This document shows positions 53,201-62,321 of a DNA stretch of 64,000 nt, piece after piece. The position numbers and the translations under genes are program-made. The notes beneath the pieces are model-generated. The model had not been told where the DNA came from. It saw only the letters and a list, made by a program, of their open reading frames with translations, and did no database searches. The stretch is taken from the NCBI RefSeq assembly GCF_965138225.1, contig NZ_CBCSAX010000008.1, one strand, 5' to 3'. Source of the DNA: Helicobacter_D ganmani (lineage in GTDB: Bacteria > Campylobacterota > Campylobacteria > Campylobacterales > Helicobacteraceae). The number at the start of each line of letters is the position of its first letter. Within the stretch, counting starts at the first letter, position 1.

Positions 53201-53707
53201 CTAAAATTTATGCTTTTGCTTCAAGCCTTTTTCAAATTTTTTGCGCTTGACGATAGAGAGTTTATCAATAAATAAAACACCATTTAAGTGGTCAATCTCG
53301 TGCTGAAAAGCAACGGCTAAATAATCTTGTGCAACAATTTCTTGCGGTTTGCCAAATCTATCTTGATAAACAACTTTAATTGTATTGGCGCGTTTAATGT
53401 CTTCATAAAACTCTGGTACACTCAAACAACCTTCACTAAATACAATTTCTCCATCTTTTTCTACAATTTCGGGATTGATGACTTCTAGCAAATCTTCTTT
53501 ATGTTGATTTCCTTCTTCATCAGGAATACAAATCAACAAAGCGCGAATAGGTTTAGCAACCTGAATCGCAGAGATTCCAACGCCGTTTTTAGCGAGCATA
53601 ATTTCATACATTTCATCTAAAAGCAAATGGAGTTTTGAATCGAAAGATTCCACAGGTTTTGAAATCTGTCGTAAAATTGAATTAGGGTAAGTGATAACCT
53701 CAAGCAT
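53201..53707 (-). CDS. def: Peptide deformylase
   Basis: Removes the formyl group from nascent proteins. 168 residues. Motif 1 is GVGISAIQVA (usually GxGLAAxQ), motif 2 EGCLSVP (metal Cys), motif 3 HEIDHLNG (metal His pair and Glu). Its ATG overlaps the stop of the GGDEF-like gene. In H. pylori and C. jejuni def lies next to clpP; here one gene separates them. Confidence 0.95.
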   Translation of the reverse strand: MLEVITYPNSILRQISKPVESFDSKLHLLLDEMYEIMLAKNGVGISAIQVAKPIRALLICIPDEEGNQHKEDLLEVINPEIVEKDGEIVFSEGCLSVPEFYEDIKRANTIKVVYQDRFGKPQEIVAQDYLAVAFQHEIDHLNGVLFIDKLSIVKRKKFEKGLKQKHKF

Positions 53708-54822
53708 TAATGCTTTTTCTCCTTCCCTTCTCCCGCCACGACAAAGGAAACATTACTACTAGAAGCCTTTTTTAGAGCCTCTAAGGCATTTTTGAAAACA
53801 TCTTTTCCCCTAGAACTTCCATTAATTTCAGCGATTCCAGTGCAAACACTAAGAGAGATTTCCTCTTCTCCTAAAAAAATATTCGTAGTAGAGACTTTTT
53901 CAATCAAACGATTTGCAAATCGCTTCGCAGCTTCTCTATCACTATGGCTAAGTAGGATTCCAAAAATATCTGAACCGCAATAAGCAAGTACATCACTTTT
54001 GTTTGCGATTTTTTGCAAAATTTTAGAAATCGCACGACTGATAAGTGTGGAATTTTTATCTGAAGTAATGCGTCGGGCAAGACTTTTGGTAATCTGAATC
54101 AAAATTAATGAGGATTTATGATTTTCTGTGTGGATAGATTCCAATTCAGCAAGCAGTCTAATATCCAAAAAATTACGATTATAAAGCCCATATTTCTCAT
54201 CACAAATAATATTGTTTGCAATACTTTCAATCGCCTGCATACTTCTATCATAAGAGACTTTAATATTCTGAAGCTGCACTTTTGTTGTCTCACCTAACGA
54301 TTTCAATTCTTTTTCAAAAACGGTGATAATATTTTGCAAAGCAATCGCATTATTGGTTGCGCCTATTTCGCTTTCATGTTTTTTAAGGATATTTTGTAAA
54401 AATTGAAGATTTTTATAAGCTGTGCCAACCTGTTGTAGAGTATTAACCATATGGTTTTTAGCTCTTAAAACCTTATCTTCTAACAAAGCTTGTCTCTCCG
54501 TAGGCGTCAAATCAAGACTAATAAATTGTGTTGCATTATCTTTAAATTGCTGTGTTTTATCTTCAAGTAGTTTTTCAAAATAGATTCTATAATTATAGGG
54601 TGTTGGGGCAATACCATTTGCGCTCAATGTGCGGATAATCTGCGCCCCATAATCCTCTAATGTATTGGATTCCGTTGAACCCGTATTTACAGATTCTCCA
54701 GGCGTGGAATCAGAATCTAATCCAAATGATGAAAAAGATGATGCGTTATTAGCTGGAGCCTCCTCTATACCCTCTGTTTCAAAACTTTGCAAACCTTCAA
54801 ACGAATCAAAATCGTCTTTCAT
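53707..54822 (-). CDS. Degenerate GGDEF-domain protein
   Basis: 371 residues. Acidic, Ser-rich N-terminus (1-55), a helical region (about 58-205) typical of Campylobacterota GGDEF proteins, then a GGDEF-like domain (about 205-365). The active loop reads YCGSDIFGIL, with GSDIF (283-287) in place of GGDEF, and the KYGLYNRNFLD start is recognisable. The altered loop suggests loss of diguanylate cyclase activity and use as a binding or scaffold protein. Sits between clpP and def in one operon. Confidence 0.8.
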   Translation of the reverse strand: MKDDFDSFEGLQSFETEGIEEAPANNASSFSSFGLDSDSTPGESVNTGSTESNTLEDYGAQIIRTLSANGIAPTPYNYRIYFEKLLEDKTQQFKDNATQFISLDLTPTERQALLEDKVLRAKNHMVNTLQQVGTAYKNLQFLQNILKKHESEIGATNNAIALQNIITVFEKELKSLGETTKVQLQNIKVSYDRSMQAIESIANNIICDEKYGLYNRNFLDIRLLAELESIHTENHKSSLILIQITKSLARRITSDKNSTLISRAISKILQKIANKSDVLAYCGSDIFGILLSHSDREAAKRFANRLIEKVSTTNIFLGEEEISLSVCTGIAEINGSSRGKDVFKNALEALKKASSSNVSFVVAGEGKEKKH

Positions 54823-54834
54823 GGACTACCCCCT

Positions 54835-55425
54835 TTACTTTAAACTTTTGGTTAAAACATTATCAATCAATCCATATTCTTGCGCTTCGTGAGCACTTAA
54901 ATAAAAGTCTCTATCCGTATCTTTGGCAATTTTTTCTAATGGTTGATTAGTATTAGCTGCCAAGATTTCGTTTAAGCTAGCCTTTAAACGCAAAATCTCT
55001 TTCGCTTGAATTTCAATTTCTGTGGCTTGTCCTTGCGCTCCTCCCAAAGGCTGATGAATCATAATGCGAGAATTAGGGAGAGAATAACGTTTGCCTTTTG
55101 TCCCACAACTTAGCAAAAATGCTCCCATACTTGCTGCTTGACCGATACAAATCGTGCTAATGTCGGGTTTAACATAATTCATTGTATCATAAATACTCAA
55201 ACCACTCGTTACCACTCCACCTGGTGAATTAATATACAGATAAATATCTTTTTCTGGATCTTCAGCCTCCAAAAATAAGAGTTGCGCAACAATAGAAGAA
55301 GCTACACCATCATCAATTTGCCCGCTTAACAAAATGATTCTATCTTTTAAAAGCCTAGAATAAATATCATACGCACGCTCCCCGCGCCCTGATTTTTCTA
55401 TAACTGTCGGCACATAATAACTCAT
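54835..55425 (-). CDS. clpP: ATP-dependent Clp protease proteolytic subunit
   Basis: 196 residues. Catalytic triad visible: Ser99 in GQAASMGAF, His124 in MIHQPLGG, and Asp in the DFYLSAHEAQEYGLIDNV segment. The IxxPGG-type INSPGGVVTSGLSIYD is present. It overlaps the tig stop by one base (TAATG-type), so tig and clpP are co-translated. Confidence 0.97.
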   Translation of the reverse strand: MSYYVPTVIEKSGRGERAYDIYSRLLKDRIILLSGQIDDGVASSIVAQLLFLEAEDPEKDIYLYINSPGGVVTSGLSIYDTMNYVKPDISTICIGQAASMGAFLLSCGTKGKRYSLPNSRIMIHQPLGGAQGQATEIEIQAKEILRLKASLNEILAANTNQPLEKIAKDTDRDFYLSAHEAQEYGLIDNVLTKSLK

Positions 55426-56726
55426 TACGCCCTCTTGTCTAATAAAGCAGTAAGCACTCTATCCTCTAGCATTGCCATTTTCACTGCTGGGATTAAATTA
55501 TTATTTTTGTAATATTCAAAAATTGCTTTTGGGTCTTGGCGCATTGCCATTGCTTCATAATAAATAGTATTAATCACTTCATTGTCTGGAATCTCTATTT
55601 TATCTCGTTTTGCAATTGCATCAATGATAAAGGTTACACGAACGCTTTTTTCCGCATTCTCTCTTTGCTCTTCGCGTTTAGCTTTGAGTGTTTCAGGCTC
55701 TTTTGCAAGCTTTTGCTGTTCCTCTTGAGATAAAGACATCAAGCTATTTCTAAAAAGCAAATCTATTTCTTGATGCACAATAGATTTTGGTAAATCAAAC
55801 ACAATGTTTTTATTAAGATTCTCAATCAGAATTTCCTTTAATTTATTGTTATAAAGCTCCTGTTTTTTTTCATTTTGGAGCTGCGTTTTGATTTTTTCTT
55901 TCAATGTTTCAACATTTGCGTCTTTGTCGTCTGGCAAAAGTGTCTTAGCAAAATTGTCATCAATTTCAATCTTTCCTTTTGTTTGAATCTCTAGCAATTT
56001 TACTTTAAAAACCGCTGGTTTTCCCGCTAAGTGTTTAGCTTGATAATTTTCTGGAAAAGCTACATTAATCTCTTTTTCTTCGCCTTTTTTCATACCAATT
56101 AATTGCTCCTCAAAGCCCTCAATAAAAGACTTGCTACCAATTTGCAATAAGTAATTCTCTGCTTTACCACCCTCAAAAGCCTTACCCTCTATAAAGCCCT
56201 CAAAGTTGATTTTTGCATATTCTCCATCTTTTAACTTGCGTCTTCCATCTTCAATTCCCACAAGAGGTGCCCTAGCATTCGCAATTTCTTCAAGCCGTTT
56301 CGCAATGTCTTCTGATGTAACTTCTGGAATCTTGACTTCCGGAATACATTCCTCTAATTTATCAAGCGAAATGCTTGGTGTTAGGCTAACTTCTATCTCA
56401 AGCTCAATGCCTTCCTCTTTTTGATCAAATTTCGTAATACGCGGGTCGCCAATTAGCGCATTTGCCTCTACTTGTAATTCCTTTAAAATATCTTGCAAAA
56501 GGTCTTGTACACATTCCCTTTGTGCATCTTCTTCTAGTTGTTTGCCATAACGTTGCTTCACTGCACTTGCTGGCACATGCCCCTTACGAAATCCATCAAT
56601 TTTGAGATTTTTACTAGCAGCTTTTGTTATTTTGTCTAATTTTTGATTTAATCTATCCACAGGAATCGTGGCTTGTGCAACTGCATTTGCACTATCAATA
56701 CTTTGGACTTTTAGAGTTGAATTCAT
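55425..56726 (-). CDS. tig: Trigger factor
   Basis: Ribosome-associated chaperone with peptidyl-prolyl isomerase activity. 433 residues: N-terminal ribosome-binding domain with the GFRKGHVP signature (about 46-53), FKBP-type PPIase domain (about 158-245; AKINFEGFIEGKAFEGG), and a C-terminal helical chaperone domain. Followed directly by clpP, as in many bacteria. Confidence 0.96.
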   Translation of the reverse strand: MNSTLKVQSIDSANAVAQATIPVDRLNQKLDKITKAASKNLKIDGFRKGHVPASAVKQRYGKQLEEDAQRECVQDLLQDILKELQVEANALIGDPRITKFDQKEEGIELEIEVSLTPSISLDKLEECIPEVKIPEVTSEDIAKRLEEIANARAPLVGIEDGRRKLKDGEYAKINFEGFIEGKAFEGGKAENYLLQIGSKSFIEGFEEQLIGMKKGEEKEINVAFPENYQAKHLAGKPAVFKVKLLEIQTKGKIEIDDNFAKTLLPDDKDANVETLKEKIKTQLQNEKKQELYNNKLKEILIENLNKNIVFDLPKSIVHQEIDLLFRNSLMSLSQEEQQKLAKEPETLKAKREEQRENAEKSVRVTFIIDAIAKRDKIEIPDNEVINTIYYEAMAMRQDPKAIFEYYKNNNLIPAVKMAMLEDRVLTALLDKRA

Positions 56727-56817
56727 TTCTTTGTATGCTCCGAATTTAATGTGTAGTTTTTAATTTTATCAAAACTTGTCTTAAACTACAACTTTAAATT
56801 ATAAAATCTACACGAAA

Positions 56818-59800
56818 TTAATTACCCAAGATTTCACGCACCCCTTTTGAATTAGGTTCGCTCAAAAATCCTCGTGCCTGCATTTGCTCAATAATATTTG
56901 CTGCCTTATTATACCCAATCCCAAGTCTTCGTTGAATATAACTAATAGAAGTTTTGCCATCACTTAAAATAATGCGTTTGGCTTCCTCATAAAGCTCATC
57001 TGTCTCGCCCTCTACGCGTAAGCCCAAGATTTCATCTTCATTGGGCATAAAGTTTTCATCGTATTGCGGAGGACATTGGGATTTGATAAATTCTACGATT
57101 TTTTCAATCTCTGTTTCTGTGCTCCAAGGAGCGTGCAAACGCACGATTCCACCGCCCGGTGGCGTGAAAAGCATATCTCCTCGTCCAAGCAAAGATTCTG
57201 CGCCAAAACTATCCAAAATCACTTTAGAATCAATTTTTTGTCCCACTTTGTAACTAATGCGTGAGGGCAAATTGGCTTTAATTAATCCTGTTACAACATC
57301 AACACTCGGACGTTGTGTTGCAACAATCAAATGGATTCCGCTTGCTCTTGCCATTTGAGCCAAACGCGAAATAGAAACCTCTGCTTCCTTGCCTCCGCTC
57401 ATCATCAAATCCGCTAATTCATCAATAATTACCACAATATAAGGAAAAGGCTCAAAGCCTTCAATTTCAGCTTTTTGGTTGTAACCCTCAATGTTTTTAA
57501 TCCTTGCTTCACTCATCAGCGTATATCTTCGTTCCATTTCTTTTACGGTGTTATCCAAAGCAATAATTGCCTTTTTGGGTTGCGTGATGACGGGAGTTAG
57601 CAAGTGTGGAATGTCATTATAAATGCTAAACTCTAACATTTTTGGGTCTATCATAATAAGCTTCAGTTGCGCAGGAGAGTTTTTATAAAGCAAGGATAAA
57701 ATCATCGCATTAATCCCCACACTTTTACCGCTTCCTGTCGTCCCTGCAATCAACAAATGAGGAAGTTTTTTAAGGTCTGTTACAAAAGGGTTTCCTACAA
57801 TGTCTTTACCCAAAGCAAGAGTTAAAGGCGAGGTAGAGTTTGCAAACAAATCATTTTCTAAAATCTCTCGCAAATAAATTGTTTCAATCTGATTGTTTGG
57901 AATCTCAATTCCCACAACATCTTTTCCCGGCACAGGTGCTTGAATCCGAATCGTTTTCGCACGCAATGCCATTGCTAAATCATCTTGCAAAGTCAAAATG
58001 CGCGAAACTTTGACATTTGGGCTTGGACGAAACTCAAAAGTTGTAACAATGGGTCCAGAATAAGTCCTAACAATATCCCCTTCAATCTTAAACATTCGCA
58101 ATTTGCTTAACAAATCATTGATTTTTCGGTCAATCTCTCCCTCATCAATCTCAATGCGCTCCTCTTTTGGAGCTTGCAAAAATTCTAATTTAGGCAAGAC
58201 AAAATCTTGCGATTCTACAATCTGTGGTATATCTGCAACTCCTAATATGCTTAAAGTCTCCTTGTTTTCTAAAACCAACTTCCTTGATAATTCAGAATCC
58301 TTTGTTTGCTGTGGAGATTCTTGTGTTGTAGCCTGCACAAAGGGCGCACAAGATTCTGCTTGAGAGGATTGTGTTTCAAAAGATTCCTTTTGTTCTTCTT
58401 TGTTTTGCATTTCTTTGTTGGTTTTAGGGGCATTAAACAAGCTAATCACTTCGGAAGTGGAAGATTCTACTTTGGGTGGCACTGCTTGCAAAGTCGGATT
58501 CACCCTTGCTTGCGATTCTACCTCTAAATCTTTTCCTGCTTCATTATCAAAACGATAGCCATAAGTCGGGAGGGGATTTGCCGCAAAGGTTGGCGTATAA
58601 TTCAACACTTCCTTGGCGTCTTGCATTTTTTCAACTACCTCATAGATTCCTTGCGATTTCTCCAAATCTCCTAGAGATTCTGTCGGTTGTTTCTGTCTTG
58701 CTGAATCCAAAATGCCATTATGTTCTTGGTTTTCTTGAAATTGTGGCTTGGGAGATTCCGCATTTTCTTTTGTTGTTTCCTGTGCAGATTCCTCCAAACC
58801 CCGATTAGAAACAAGCGCATTGGGGGAATTTTGAGATTCCATAAATTCCTGAATCACTTGCTTAATAATATGATTGAGTGCAGCGGGTTCTGTTTGTGGA
58901 GGTATTGCATTTTCATGCGTGCTTGGTGAATTTTTGCCTGATTGCAACTCTTGAGAAATCTGTTGGATTTCTTCGGGCTTGATTGGGTGTGTGCTTTTGA
59001 TTTTGTCATAATAAAAAATTGTGCTAGGCTCATCGTCGGATTGCGATTCTTTACTATGCGACAAATCCCGAAAAGAATCTCCATTGTGGAAGCTCTTTTG
59101 CACAAGATAATCCTGTGTACCAACTGGGTCTTTATCATAATATGCACTAAAAGGCGTCGCGGCATAAAGATTTTTGGGATAAGCCTTAATTGGCTTTGGC
59201 TTAGTTGCTTCCGCAGGTGTAGAATCCTGCGAAATTGGATTGCCTTGCGGTGTAGAAAAATCTCGTGATTCCTCCATAAAATCTAGTGTTGTTTCTCTTT
59301 GGGCAAAAGTCGGCGTGGGTGTTTGTAAAACCTGATTTTGCGTGTTTGTGCATTCCTCTTTTTTGATAAGCCTTATCACTTCTTCTTTGGGTTCTTCCTC
59401 TGGATATAAATGGCTTTTCTCAAAACGTTTGAAGTTTTCTAAACTTGCCATAGATTCCAACTGAAACTGCATTGCATTAAAGCCTTGCTGTTCAGCTTCT
59501 TTTGAACTCACAATGCGAATTTGTGGAATCTCATTTTGTTCTTTAGAGTAATTTTCTAAAGGATTGTCTTCTCTTGTTGGCAACTCTACATTCTGTCTTA
59601 ACTCATCAATTTCAGCCTCAAAAGATTGCTCTTTGCTGAAATTCTCGTGCGATTCACTTTCTGATGTCTCTTGCATTTCTTGAGATTCTTCTTCAGTATC
59701 ATCTTGAAAGTTGAAAGCTGCACTTGTAGGAGGAGGCGGATTGTTTTTACTCTGCTCAATCAATTCTTCTAAAGTTAATGCGCGAGGGGTAGAAGGGGCT

Positions 59801-60492
59801 TTTGTAAAAAACAAAGAAGAATGCTTAGAGGTTTCTTGTGCTGGATTATTTTGCGTATTTTGAGTGTCCTTCTCCTGCGGAGAAAGGGAAAAAATAGAAT
59901 GTTTAGAATCCTTTTTGTCCATTTGGCTTGGCGGCGTAAAAAATGCTTTGATTTTTGAAGCAAGATTTTTGAGATTCTTTTTGCTTTTAATGATTTTTTC
60001 TGTTGGCACTTGACTTTGCCTTAAATCCTCTTTCAAATCTTGCACAAATATTTTTCCCAATTCTTTAGGAGACTTGCCGCTATACAAAACAACGCTAAAG
60101 GCAAAGCAAAGTAAAACCAACACAAAAACACCCAAATGTGTAATAAGTGGCGAAAGCACACTATTAAACGCAACGCCCAAAATCCCAGCGTGCGCAAAAA
60201 ACAAGCCTTGCAACACAAGAAGTGCAAAAACTCCGATGATAACACCAAGCGTTTTTTCTAAAAATCGGTTGTTTTTAAAATCAAAAGAATCTTTTACTTG
60301 ATAGACAAAAAATGCAGCAACAAAAAGCCAAATATAGCCCAAATACCCAAAAAGCCAAAATTGAATTTGAGCAAGTGGCTTTAAAAATCCAAAAGGCTCT
60401 AAAATACCTAGAACTGTCAAGATTCCAAATATTAGCAAGAGGGAAGCAATGCGTATTTGGTAGGAAGTTTTATTCTTTAAAAATTGTGCCAA
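56818..60492 (-). CDS. ftsK: DNA translocase FtsK with very long linker
   Basis: Moves chromosome ends and dimers at the division septum. 1224 residues: N-terminal membrane domain with about four helices (1-135), a Glu/Gln/Ser/Pro-rich linker of roughly 600 residues, then the motor with Walker A LIAGTTGSGKSVGINA and Walker B YIVVIIDELADLMM, and a C-terminal gamma winged helix (SYIQRRLGIGYNKAANIIEQ). No ATG opens the frame: the coordinate given uses a TTG without ribosome site, while an ATC at 60519 has AAGGA 6 bases upstream and may be the real start. Longer than the H. pylori protein through the linker. Confidence 0.92.
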   Translation of the reverse strand: MAQFLKNKTSYQIRIASLLLIFGILTVLGILEPFGFLKPLAQIQFWLFGYLGYIWLFVAAFFVYQVKDSFDFKNNRFLEKTLGVIIGVFALLVLQGLFFAHAGILGVAFNSVLSPLITHLGVFVLVLLCFAFSVVLYSGKSPKELGKIFVQDLKEDLRQSQVPTEKIIKSKKNLKNLASKIKAFFTPPSQMDKKDSKHSIFSLSPQEKDTQNTQNNPAQETSKHSSLFFTKAPSTPRALTLEELIEQSKNNPPPPTSAAFNFQDDTEEESQEMQETSESESHENFSKEQSFEAEIDELRQNVELPTREDNPLENYSKEQNEIPQIRIVSSKEAEQQGFNAMQFQLESMASLENFKRFEKSHLYPEEEPKEEVIRLIKKEECTNTQNQVLQTPTPTFAQRETTLDFMEESRDFSTPQGNPISQDSTPAEATKPKPIKAYPKNLYAATPFSAYYDKDPVGTQDYLVQKSFHNGDSFRDLSHSKESQSDDEPSTIFYYDKIKSTHPIKPEEIQQISQELQSGKNSPSTHENAIPPQTEPAALNHIIKQVIQEFMESQNSPNALVSNRGLEESAQETTKENAESPKPQFQENQEHNGILDSARQKQPTESLGDLEKSQGIYEVVEKMQDAKEVLNYTPTFAANPLPTYGYRFDNEAGKDLEVESQARVNPTLQAVPPKVESSTSEVISLFNAPKTNKEMQNKEEQKESFETQSSQAESCAPFVQATTQESPQQTKDSELSRKLVLENKETLSILGVADIPQIVESQDFVLPKLEFLQAPKEERIEIDEGEIDRKINDLLSKLRMFKIEGDIVRTYSGPIVTTFEFRPSPNVKVSRILTLQDDLAMALRAKTIRIQAPVPGKDVVGIEIPNNQIETIYLREILENDLFANSTSPLTLALGKDIVGNPFVTDLKKLPHLLIAGTTGSGKSVGINAMILSLLYKNSPAQLKLIMIDPKMLEFSIYNDIPHLLTPVITQPKKAIIALDNTVKEMERRYTLMSEARIKNIEGYNQKAEIEGFEPFPYIVVIIDELADLMMSGGKEAEVSISRLAQMARASGIHLIVATQRPSVDVVTGLIKANLPSRISYKVGQKIDSKVILDSFGAESLLGRGDMLFTPPGGGIVRLHAPWSTETEIEKIVEFIKSQCPPQYDENFMPNEDEILGLRVEGETDELYEEAKRIILSDGKTSISYIQRRLGIGYNKAANIIEQMQARGFLSEPNSKGVREILGN

Positions 60493-60546
60493 TGGGGTTT
60501 TAAAAAAATTCGTTTTGATAGTAATTCCTTAAAATATCTTAAAAAG

Positions 60547-60646
60547 TGGCGAGAGGGTGAGAGAATCGAACTCCCCAGCAAATAGACACCTATCCACTCA
60601 AATGGGTTTGAAGCCCACGATGCCCACCAGCGACATATACCCTCCA
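60547..60646 (-). tRNA. selC: tRNA-Sec (UCA anticodon)
   Basis: About 100 bases with the bacterial tRNA-Sec layout: anticodon TCA at 60609-60611 in a GTGGG/CCCAT stem, a long variable arm (GATAG-GTGT-CTATT), a 5-bp T stem with TTCGATT loop, discriminator G and encoded CCA (60547-60549). Seven acceptor pairs are clear, one of them G-U; the eighth, outermost position expected for tRNA-Sec would be U opposite C. So the organism can insert selenocysteine. selA and selB are not in the window. A minus-strand TAATAAT near 60668-60674 could be the -10. Confidence 0.92.
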
Positions 60647-60740
60647 AAGTCTCCAAACTTAAAGCTATTATTAAAGTAAAAAGAGATGAGAATTTAGCGC
60701 AATTTTACTTAATTTTTATTGAGTTTCTTAAATTTTCAAA

Positions 60741-61520
60741 CTAAAATTCTACCAACTCTCGCTCTCTGTTGCGATAGAGGGCGCACTTTGTGTAACCTAC
60801 TTGCTTGGCAAGTGATACCAACTCTGAATGTTTGAAGCCAATTTGCTCTACCGCGTGGGCGTCGCTCCCAAAACAAATTGGAATCTCTAAGGAATAAGCA
60901 ATTTGCAAAATCTCTTCGCTTGGGTATTGCTCTTGAACTTGTTTGCGGAATCCTGCTGCGTTAATCTCTATACACATATTGGCTTCTTTCACAGCCTTGA
61001 GCGCAGATTCTATTTGTGGGCGCAAATCCTTTGTTGGGCGATAATTAAAGACTTTTAACAAATCCATATGCGCCAAAATGTCAAACTTTCCGCTTTTTGC
61101 TAGCATTTCTGTGGCTTTATAATATTCACTCCAACAATCATTAATATCGCGCCTTGCATATTCGCGGATAAACTCGGGGTTATCAAACCCCCAATCACCC
61201 AGAAAATGCACCGCTCCGATTCTATAATCTAGTGGAAAATCAAACAATCTTTCCTCTGCAAAAGAGGGCAAAAAATCAATCTCTAGCGCAGTTAAGATTT
61301 CAATTTGCCCTTTGTATTTTTCTTTTAATCGCGCAATTTCATCAAAATAAAAGGGTAAATCCTTAAAATCCATTCTATATTGTTCATCAAAAGCCATCGG
61401 ATTGTGGCAAGAAAATCCAAAAACATCAATTTTTTCTTCTATTGCTCGGAGGACATATTCCTCCATTGTGCCTGTCGCGTGGTTACAAAGGCTTGTGTGA
61501 TTGTGCAAATCTACCCGCAT
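60741..61520 (-). CDS. PHP-domain phosphoesterase (HisJ-like)
   Basis: 259 residues, PHP (polymerase and histidinol phosphatase) family. Metal ligands: RVDLHNHTSLCNHA (residues 2-15), GFSCHNP (about 35-41), ALEIDF, ILAHMDLLK, EINAAGFRK, CFGSDAH. A histidinol-phosphate phosphatase role is possible, but many PHP proteins of this size act on other phosphoesters. Follows the hotdog gene by 42 bases on the same strand. Confidence 0.85.
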   Translation of the reverse strand: MRVDLHNHTSLCNHATGTMEEYVLRAIEEKIDVFGFSCHNPMAFDEQYRMDFKDLPFYFDEIARLKEKYKGQIEILTALEIDFLPSFAEERLFDFPLDYRIGAVHFLGDWGFDNPEFIREYARRDINDCWSEYYKATEMLAKSGKFDILAHMDLLKVFNYRPTKDLRPQIESALKAVKEANMCIEINAAGFRKQVQEQYPSEEILQIAYSLEIPICFGSDAHAVEQIGFKHSELVSLAKQVGYTKCALYRNRERELVEF

Positions 61521-61562
61521 AAACTCCCTTTATTTACGATTCTTTGTCGCGATTCTTTGGAC

Positions 61563-62042
61563 TTAGCCCATTTTCTTTTCCATTTCTTTAGTAATATGCA
61601 AACTTAAAACATGCTTATCAAACACCGCAATATAAAACATCGCGTCAAAAATCTTAATATCTAACACAAATCCTTCTACCTTGACTTCGCGCTTTTTCGT
61701 ATCTTCTTGCAAGGTTTCTCCGCGAAACAAGACTTCGTTGCCCAACTCAATAGGTGCTAGAAACTTCACTTCTGCACCAATCACGATTCCATTGGGATTA
61801 TTCACCGCCAATAACGCACAATAAGCAGCACTAGAAAACAAATTTCCCGAATGGATTAATCCTTGCTTATCCACCACCATTTTGCTACTTGTCTCCAAAA
61901 GAACAGAGGATTTACCATATTTTTGCTCCTTGATTGTGCCATTATTCAAATCAATATTCAAGCAAGATTTTTGCAAGACCGCATCGGCGTCTGGTTTGTT
62001 TAAAAAATCTTCTTCTTCAGACTTTATAAAATCCTCGTCCAT
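61563..62042 (-). CDS. Hotdog-fold protein, thioesterase-like
   Basis: 159 residues. Residues about 50-145 form a hotdog domain: long helix GLIHSGNLFSSAAYCALLAV followed by IVIGAEVKFLAPIELGNEVLF. The PaaI-type catalytic Asp/Asn region is replaced by LIHSGNLFSSA. N-terminal acidic stretch (MDEDFIKSEEEDFL). Acyl-CoA thioesterase or acyl-sensor activity (compare FapR's ligand domain) is inferred from the fold. Ribosome site AAGGAGA, own -10 at 62069. Confidence 0.75.
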   Translation of the reverse strand: MDEDFIKSEEEDFLNKPDADAVLQKSCLNIDLNNGTIKEQKYGKSSVLLETSSKMVVDKQGLIHSGNLFSSAAYCALLAVNNPNGIVIGAEVKFLAPIELGNEVLFRGETLQEDTKKREVKVEGFVLDIKIFDAMFYIAVFDKHVLSLHITKEMEKKMG

Positions 62043-62068
62043 TGCACTCTCCTTAGAAAAATTCTCAA

Positions 62069-62074
62069 ATTATA
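62069..62074 (-). promoter_or_regulatory. -10 box of the hotdog-protein gene
   Basis: Minus-strand TATAAT in TGTTATAATTTGAG, 27 bases ahead of the ATG at 62042, preceding AAGGAGA. Confidence 0.55.
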
Positions 62075-62321
62075 ACATATCTAAGCATAATCAAGATACT
62101 TCAGACAATAAAGGCTTTTTGCTTCATTATTTGCCAAAAAACCTCTCATTAGGAAACTTTAAATCTTACAAAAATTGTTGTCGGATTACATTTTGATTGT
62201 GGAGTTCTTGGAGGGATTGAACGCGAAAGCCAAAAGCTAAATGAATGCAACAAAGCACAAGGATAAGAATACGCAAGAGAGTCCTTGAATAAGGGATTAA
62301 ATATTTTTGTAGATTGTATCC

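Noticed and set aside
56818..60492. Long open frames on the plus strand opposite ftsK, infB and other genes
   Set aside because: They are antisense shadows of low-complexity coding sequence without ribosome sites or family motifs.
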